A stretch of 9,896 bases of DNA from an uncultured Clostridium sp. (GTDB lineage: Bacteria; Cyanobacteriota; Vampirovibrionia; Gastranaerophilales; Gastranaerophilaceae). The notes below the pieces were generated by a model, which saw only the letters and a list, made by a program, of their open reading frames with translations, was not told where the DNA came from and searched no databases. How positions within the stretch are numbered: position 1 is the first letter of the stretch; each line of letters starts with the position of its first letter. A program made the position numbers and the translations under genes. Where the stretch lies: contig CAUDIU010000061.1 in the NCBI GenBank assembly GCA_958449715.1, positions 1 through 9,896 on the forward strand, in the 5' to 3' direction. Below, piece after piece: positions 6,102 through 9,896 of this stretch.

Positions 6102-6606
6102 CGAAAAAGTCGAGAATATTTTAAATTCTCAAATTAATAAAGAATTTTATTCTGCATACTTATATTTAGCTATGTCTGCTTATTTTGATGAAATTGGTTT
6201 ATATGGCTTTTCAAATTGGACAAAAATCCAAGCCAGAGAAGAAGTAGAACATGGTATGATTATTTTTGATTACATAATTGAACGTGATGGAAAGGTAAAA
6301 CTTGAACAGATAAATTCACCTGAGAAAAATTTTGAAAATCCTCTGCAAGTATTTGAAAAAATATTAGAACATGAAATATATGTGACAGAAAGCGTTAATT
6401 GTGTTGCATCTTTGAGTGAAGATGAATGTGACCTGGCAACTCGTCATTTTATAAATTGGTATATTTCAGAACAGGTAGAAGAAGAAGCTAATGCTCGCGA
6501 TGTAATTACTAAATTAAAAATGTTTGGTGATGACAAAGCATCTTTATATCATTTAGACCAAGATTTGGGTAAACGAGAATATAAAGCTCATTCATATAAA
6601 ATATAA
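6094..6606 (+). CDS. ftnA: Bacterial non-heme ferritin (FtnA-like)
   Basis: From the GTG at 6094 the protein is 170 residues, the usual length for bacterial ferritin. All ferroxidase ligands fall at the positions known from E. coli FtnA: E17, E50 and H53 (REEVEHG), E94, Q127 and E130 (SEQVEEE). That agreement is also the best argument for this GTG start over the ATG at 6073. Ferritin shells of 24 subunits oxidise ferrous iron and store it as a ferric mineral in the cytoplasm, starving Fenton chemistry. The gene overlaps the superoxide reductase gene by 8 bp, so the peroxide maker and the iron sink are made together. A strong terminator follows. No haem-ligand methionine of the bacterioferritin type is evident, which favours ferritin over Bfr. 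Confidence 0.95.
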   Translation: MISEKVENILNSQINKEFYSAYLYLAMSAYFDEIGLYGFSNWTKIQAREEVEHGMIIFDYIIERDGKVKLEQINSPEKNFENPLQVFEKILEHEIYVTESVNCVASLSEDECDLATRHFINWYISEQVEEEANARDVITKLKMFGDDKASLYHLDQDLGKREYKAHSYKI

Positions 6607-6625
6607 ATTATTTATCTTATTTCTT

Positions 6626-6658
6626 AAAAGAGGAATTTTTAATTCCTCTTTTTTATTT
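6626..6658 (+). terminator. Intrinsic terminator after the dfx-ferritin operon
   Basis: A perfect 12-bp stem, AAAAGAGGAATT (6626-6637) with AATTCCTCTTTT (6641-6652), closes a TTT loop and runs into further T (to 6654). It starts 20 bases after the ferritin stop and separates this operon from the kinase gene. Confidence 0.88.
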
Positions 6659-6707
6659 ATATTGCGAATTTGTAACTAATTTGTCCTGAATAAAAAAATA
6701 TATTATT

Positions 6708-8318
6708 ATGGTAAGTATGAATAATGGTAAAATTGTAGTAGTTGACGATGAAAAAATGGTTACCTCAGCATTTAAAACTTTATTTAAAGTTGAGGGATAT
6801 TCTGATGTACATTTATTTAATAACCCCAAAGATGCAGTTGATTTCTTAAAAGAAAATACCCCAGATTTAATTATTTCTGATTTTATTATGCCTGAAATGA
6901 ACGGGTTAGAATTTTTAACTGAGGCTAAAAAGCTTTATCCTGAAGTAAGTATGATTCTTTTGACAGGTTATGCAGATAAAGAAAATGCTATAAAAGCTAT
7001 CAATGAAATTGGTTTATATAAATATATTGAAAAGCCTTGGGATAATGATGACTTACTAATGAATATTAAAAATGGTATTGAAAGAAGTCATTTACTGGAA
7101 AATTTGAGAAATAAAATTTGTGAGTTGGAAGAAGCTAAGAAAAAATTACAAGATTATTCAACTAATTTAGAAAAAATAGTAGCAGAGCGTACTGCAGATT
7201 TATCAGAAGCTAATAAAAAGCTTTCAGGAATTATTAATTATTGCGCAGACGGCATTATTATTGTCGATGGTAAAGGTAATATTCAACAAGTTAATCCTGC
7301 TTGTGAAAATATGGTTGGATTATCAGAAAATGCCCTTTGTAAAAAGAAATTCCAAGAAATTGCGTATTCTAATGTAAAAGAATTTAATTCTGCCAAAGAT
7401 AATAAATCCGGTGAAATTTTTGGTTTAAGTGAAGAAAATTCAGAGATTTTATTGCGTGATTATTTTATTGTAAATGAATTGAGCGGAATACATACTCCTG
7501 TTGAAATCAGTTTTGCGGCAATTTCAGGCGAAAATAATAATTTTGATAAGTTTGTAGGCGTAATAAGAGATGTAAGTGTTCAAAAAGAAACAGAAAGATT
7601 AAGAGATGATTTTATAGCAACTCTTACTCATGATATGAGAACTCCTTTATTAGCAGCTATTCAAACTTTAAAATTCTTTTTAGAAGGAGCAATTGGCGAA
7701 CTTGATGAAAAACAAAAAGTTTTATTATCTACAATGCTTCAAAGTAATGAGGATTTATTAGGGCTTGTTAATGCTCTTTTAGAGGTTTATCGTTTTGAAA
7801 GTGGAAAATTAACTTTATGTAAGACTGTTTTCCCAGTTAAAGACTTGGTAGAACAATGTTATACTGAATTAAAACCACTTGCAGTAAAGAAAAATCTAAA
7901 TTTTGAAGTAACCTTTGATATGCCTGATAATTTGCATATTTTAGCAGATAGAGCAGAAATTAAAAGAGTTATTACAAATTTATGTGGTAATGCTCTAAAT
8001 TATACAAATAAAGGTGGAGAAATAAAGGTTCTAGCAAAAGCTCAAAGCGGTGATTTTATTTTTTCTGTCACAGATAATGGAAATGGTATTCCTCAAGCTG
8101 ATATTCCAAATTTATTTAAGCGATTTTCTCAAGGTACTACCAGAAAAAGATCTACTGGTACCGGATTAGGCCTTTATCTTTCAAGACAAATAATTGAAGC
8201 TCATAACGGTAAAATTTGGGTAGATAGCAAAGTAGATAAAGGTAGTGAATTTTCATTCCTATTAACAGATGTAGTAAAAGATCCAAGTATTAAAGAAAGA
8301 CAGGTTTCTAATGGCTAA
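6708..8318 (+). CDS. Receiver-PAS sensor histidine kinase (REC-coiled coil-PAS-HisKA-HATPase)
   Basis: This 536-residue soluble kinase has no membrane segment. Residues about 7-125 form a receiver with D13/D14, phospho-acceptor D58 (ISDFIMPEMNG), T86 and K109 (EKPWDN). The LTGYAD...KPWDN pattern recalls HupR/RpfG-type receivers. A charged helix (about 126-172) links to a PAS domain (about 174-295). HisKA follows with the phospho-acceptor H308 (THDMRTP). The HATPase domain has an N-box around N428 (NLCGNALNYT), G1 DNGNGIP from D456, and a G2 box STGTGLGLYLS near 481-491. All catalytic boxes are intact. An N-terminal receiver means its activity is probably set by another kinase as well as by the PAS ligand. 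The downstream NarL-type regulator overlaps by 8 bp and is almost certainly its partner. Neither the ATG at 6708 nor the in-frame ATG at 6717 has a clear ribosome binding site, so the first three residues are uncertain. Confidence 0.93.
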   Translation: MVSMNNGKIVVVDDEKMVTSAFKTLFKVEGYSDVHLFNNPKDAVDFLKENTPDLIISDFIMPEMNGLEFLTEAKKLYPEVSMILLTGYADKENAIKAINEIGLYKYIEKPWDNDDLLMNIKNGIERSHLLENLRNKICELEEAKKKLQDYSTNLEKIVAERTADLSEANKKLSGIINYCADGIIIVDGKGNIQQVNPACENMVGLSENALCKKKFQEIAYSNVKEFNSAKDNKSGEIFGLSEENSEILLRDYFIVNELSGIHTPVEISFAAISGENNNFDKFVGVIRDVSVQKETERLRDDFIATLTHDMRTPLLAAIQTLKFFLEGAIGELDEKQKVLLSTMLQSNEDLLGLVNALLEVYRFESGKLTLCKTVFPVKDLVEQCYTELKPLAVKKNLNFEVTFDMPDNLHILADRAEIKRVITNLCGNALNYTNKGGEIKVLAKAQSGDFIFSVTDNGNGIPQADIPNLFKRFSQGTTRKRSTGTGLGLYLSRQIIEAHNGKIWVDSKVDKGSEFSFLLTDVVKDPSIKERQVSNG

Positions 8319-8985
8319 AAATATCAGAGTATTAATTGTCGAAGACCATGATATGGCTCGTATGGGGCTATCTGTTGTATTAGGTAACAATCCTAATATT
8401 GAAATAGCTGCAATGTGTGCTGACGGTCAAGATGGTGTGGACAAGGCTCTTGAATTAATACCTGATGTTGTAGTTATGGACATCGGTTTGCCTACTATTG
8501 ATGGTATTGAAGCTACAAAAAGAATTAAAGCATCAAATAATAAAATAAAAGTTTTGATGTACACTTCAAGAGAAGATGAAGATGATATTTTTGACTCTTT
8601 TCAAGCTGGTGCTGATGGATATATTACAAAAGGCGCAACATCTGAACAAACTGTTTCAGCTGTTCTTGCTGTTTCAGAAGGTGCAGGTTGGCTTGATCCA
8701 GCTATAGCAAAAGTAGTTTTAACAAATATTCGTCGTACTAACACAAATACAGAAAGAAAAGGCGAAATTAATTATAAATTAGGCAAAAATTTATATGGTT
8801 TAACAGAACGTGAAATGGAAGTTTTGGCTTTAATTGTTGATGGACTTACAAATCCTCAAATTGCAGAAAAACTTGTGATAACAATTTCAACTACAAAAAC
8901 TCACGTTCATAGTATTTTGCAAAAATTATATGTAAACACTCGTTCCAAAGCTATATCAATGGCAATGAAAGAGGGTTTAGTATAG
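8311..8985 (+). CDS. NarL/FixJ-family response regulator with LuxR-type DNA-binding domain
   Basis: This 224-residue protein has standard NarL layout. The receiver (about 5-120) carries E11/D12, phospho-acceptor D57 (VVMDIGLP), T85 and K107 (YITKGA). After a linker of about 35 residues, the C-terminal helix-turn-helix reads LTEREMEVLALIVDG, then NPQIAEKLVITISTTKTHVH, then ILQKLYVNTRSKAI (about 163-220). This should bind DNA as a phosphorylated dimer and switch target promoters. The ATG overlaps the last 8 bp of the kinase gene, so the two are translationally coupled and very likely partners. The linker is longer and more polar than usual (RRTNTNTERKGEINYKLGKN). The next gene begins one base after its stop and may be under the same promoter. 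Targets cannot be read from the window. Confidence 0.94.
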   Translation: MAKNIRVLIVEDHDMARMGLSVVLGNNPNIEIAAMCADGQDGVDKALELIPDVVVMDIGLPTIDGIEATKRIKASNNKIKVLMYTSREDEDDIFDSFQAGADGYITKGATSEQTVSAVLAVSEGAGWLDPAIAKVVLTNIRRTNTNTERKGEINYKLGKNLYGLTEREMEVLALIVDGLTNPQIAEKLVITISTTKTHVHSILQKLYVNTRSKAISMAMKEGLV

Positions 8986-8986
8986 T

Positions 8987-9896
8987 ATGATTTATGCTCT
9001 TTTAGGGATTGCTGCTGCTTTTTGCGCTTATATTCAGTGGGGTGATGAAATTCCTATTCCTAATTTTGATAAGGATATAAATAAAAAAGAAGCTAAGTAT
9101 ATTCATAATGTAAATAAAAGAGCAGAAAAAGAGAAATTTGAGAAAACTAAACTTAATAGAAACCCTAGCGGGTATATGACTGTCGAAGAATATGAATTGT
9201 TATCTACCCCAAAAGATAGAATGACTGTTGAGGTTGATATTCCTAAATTTACAATTCCTGCTGATATGGTGTATGTACCTCAACCTGCTTATAAAATTGT
9301 TAGATATAATAATCCCCCAGGAAGTCCTGAAATTGAATTATCAAAGACTTTTTATCAAAAGCGCCAACAAAATGCTCAAGGAATTGTATCTCCAGATTTT
9401 ACAAAACTTGTATATCCTGCAGTATATTATTACCCAAATAGTGGCTCCACAGCTTGTGATTTGTTTGTAATTAATTTAGAAGAAGCTAAATCTAATATGG
9501 ATAAAATTTTAACTGCTAACACTATCCATAAGCTTTCTGATCCAATTTTGTCAACAGATAAGACAAATGATAATTATTACACATTTAGAACTCTTACACC
9601 AGTTGATTTTAATCCAGATGGTTCAAAGTTACTTGTGAAAGAAAAAATAGGTAATACAAGAGACGGAATATGGAAAACAACTCCTGTTGTGTATGATTTT
9701 TCAACAGGTGTTTCTTATGATTTGATTGAAGTGAGAGATGCAATAATTTATTACTGGAAAGAGAATAAAGGATTAAATTTAGATGATAAAAGATGGGATG
9801 TGTATCCTTTAGGATTTGCAACAGATGACCCTGACTGGGTAATTGTGAATGCCGTTGCATATACTGGTAATACTCCAGTTAATTTAGGAACTTGGA
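8987..9896 (+). CDS. Unrecognised protein, 5' part only (open at the window edge)
   Basis: An open frame of 303 codons runs from the ATG at 8987 off the right edge with no stop. Codon use resembles its neighbours, and it starts one base after the regulator stop. GAGGG at 8971-8975 is a weak, distant ribosome binding site. The N-terminus MIYALLGIAAAFCAYIQ is hydrophobic but has no basic residue, so a signal peptide or anchor is only possible. Next comes a Lys/Glu-rich stretch (about residues 33-62: KKEAKYIHNVNKRAEKEK), then NPSGYMTVEEYELLSTPKDR and a Pro/Tyr-rich segment (YVPQPAYKIVRYNNPPGSPE). Later DFNPDGSKLLVKEK, DGIWKTTPVVYDFSTG and GFATDDPDWVIV look like strands of a TolB/WD40-like beta-propeller. 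I do not recognise the family. The faint propeller look suggests an envelope protein, but this is a guess. Confidence 0.8.
   Translation, partial: MIYALLGIAAAFCAYIQWGDEIPIPNFDKDINKKEAKYIHNVNKRAEKEKFEKTKLNRNPSGYMTVEEYELLSTPKDRMTVEVDIPKFTIPADMVYVPQPAYKIVRYNNPPGSPEIELSKTFYQKRQQNAQGIVSPDFTKLVYPAVYYYPNSGSTACDLFVINLEEAKSNMDKILTANTIHKLSDPILSTDKTNDNYYTFRTLTPVDFNPDGSKLLVKEKIGNTRDGIWKTTPVVYDFSTGVSYDLIEVRDAIIYYWKENKGLNLDDKRWDVYPLGFATDDPDWVIVNAVAYTGNTPVNLGTW

Noticed and set aside
9228..9860. A forward (9228-9470) and a reverse (9609-9860) open frame near the right end
   Set aside because: Both are shadows of the long forward frame from 8987 that runs off the window.

Overview
This is a low-GC bacterial chromosome segment. 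The best guess for the organism is a gut-type Melainabacteria/Vampirovibrionia (Gastranaerophilales-like) bacterium. The clues are the prepilin signature FTLAEVLITLGIIGVVAA, which is very common in that group, a large Gram-positive/cyanobacterial-style SRP RNA, a kinase and regulator pair of a style common in cyanobacteria, and anaerobe-type oxygen defence (desulfoferrodoxin plus ferritin). This is pattern recognition, not a search. A Firmicute or Elusimicrobia-like host is not excluded.

Layout. (1) 56-856 (+): a DegT-type PLP aminotransferase that looks cut off at its C-terminus. Its stop lies one base from the stop of the convergent gene. (2) 858-3444 (-): a two-gene operon, read from 3444 down. 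It starts with a YdjC/ChbG/HpnK-type carbohydrate deacetylase, followed with a 14-bp overlap by a membrane-anchored phospholipase D-like protein with a zinc motif and a Ca-type Asp repeat. (3) 3525-4478 (+): a GtrB/ArnC-like family 2 glycosyltransferase, divergent from the deacetylase, with overlapping promoters between them. (4) 4530-5286 (+): a type II/IV pseudopilin-like gene. Its good ribosome binding site and the pilin frame are separated by a run of six G, so the gene may be frameshifted or phase-variable. (5) 5336-5590 (-): the large-type SRP RNA gene, with its own promoter, sharing a bidirectional terminator with the pilin gene. (6) 5709-6606 (+): superoxide reductase (desulfoferrodoxin) and ferritin, overlapping by 8 bp and closed by a strong terminator. 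(7) 6708-8985 (+): a receiver-PAS-histidine kinase and an overlapping NarL/LuxR-type response regulator. (8) 8987 to the window end (+): the 5' part of an unrecognised protein, open at the edge and starting one base after the regulator.

Working together. The superoxide reductase turns superoxide into peroxide and the ferritin removes the iron that would react with it. The deacetylase and glycosyltransferase probably act on the same lipid-linked or surface sugar. The kinase and regulator are almost certainly a cognate pair, and the partial gene after them may be co-transcribed. I found no CRISPR array, tRNA, transposase or phage gene. The most unusual points are the G-run in the pilin gene, the domain make-up of the PLD protein, the variant SRP RNA apical loop, and the unrecognised gene at the right edge.
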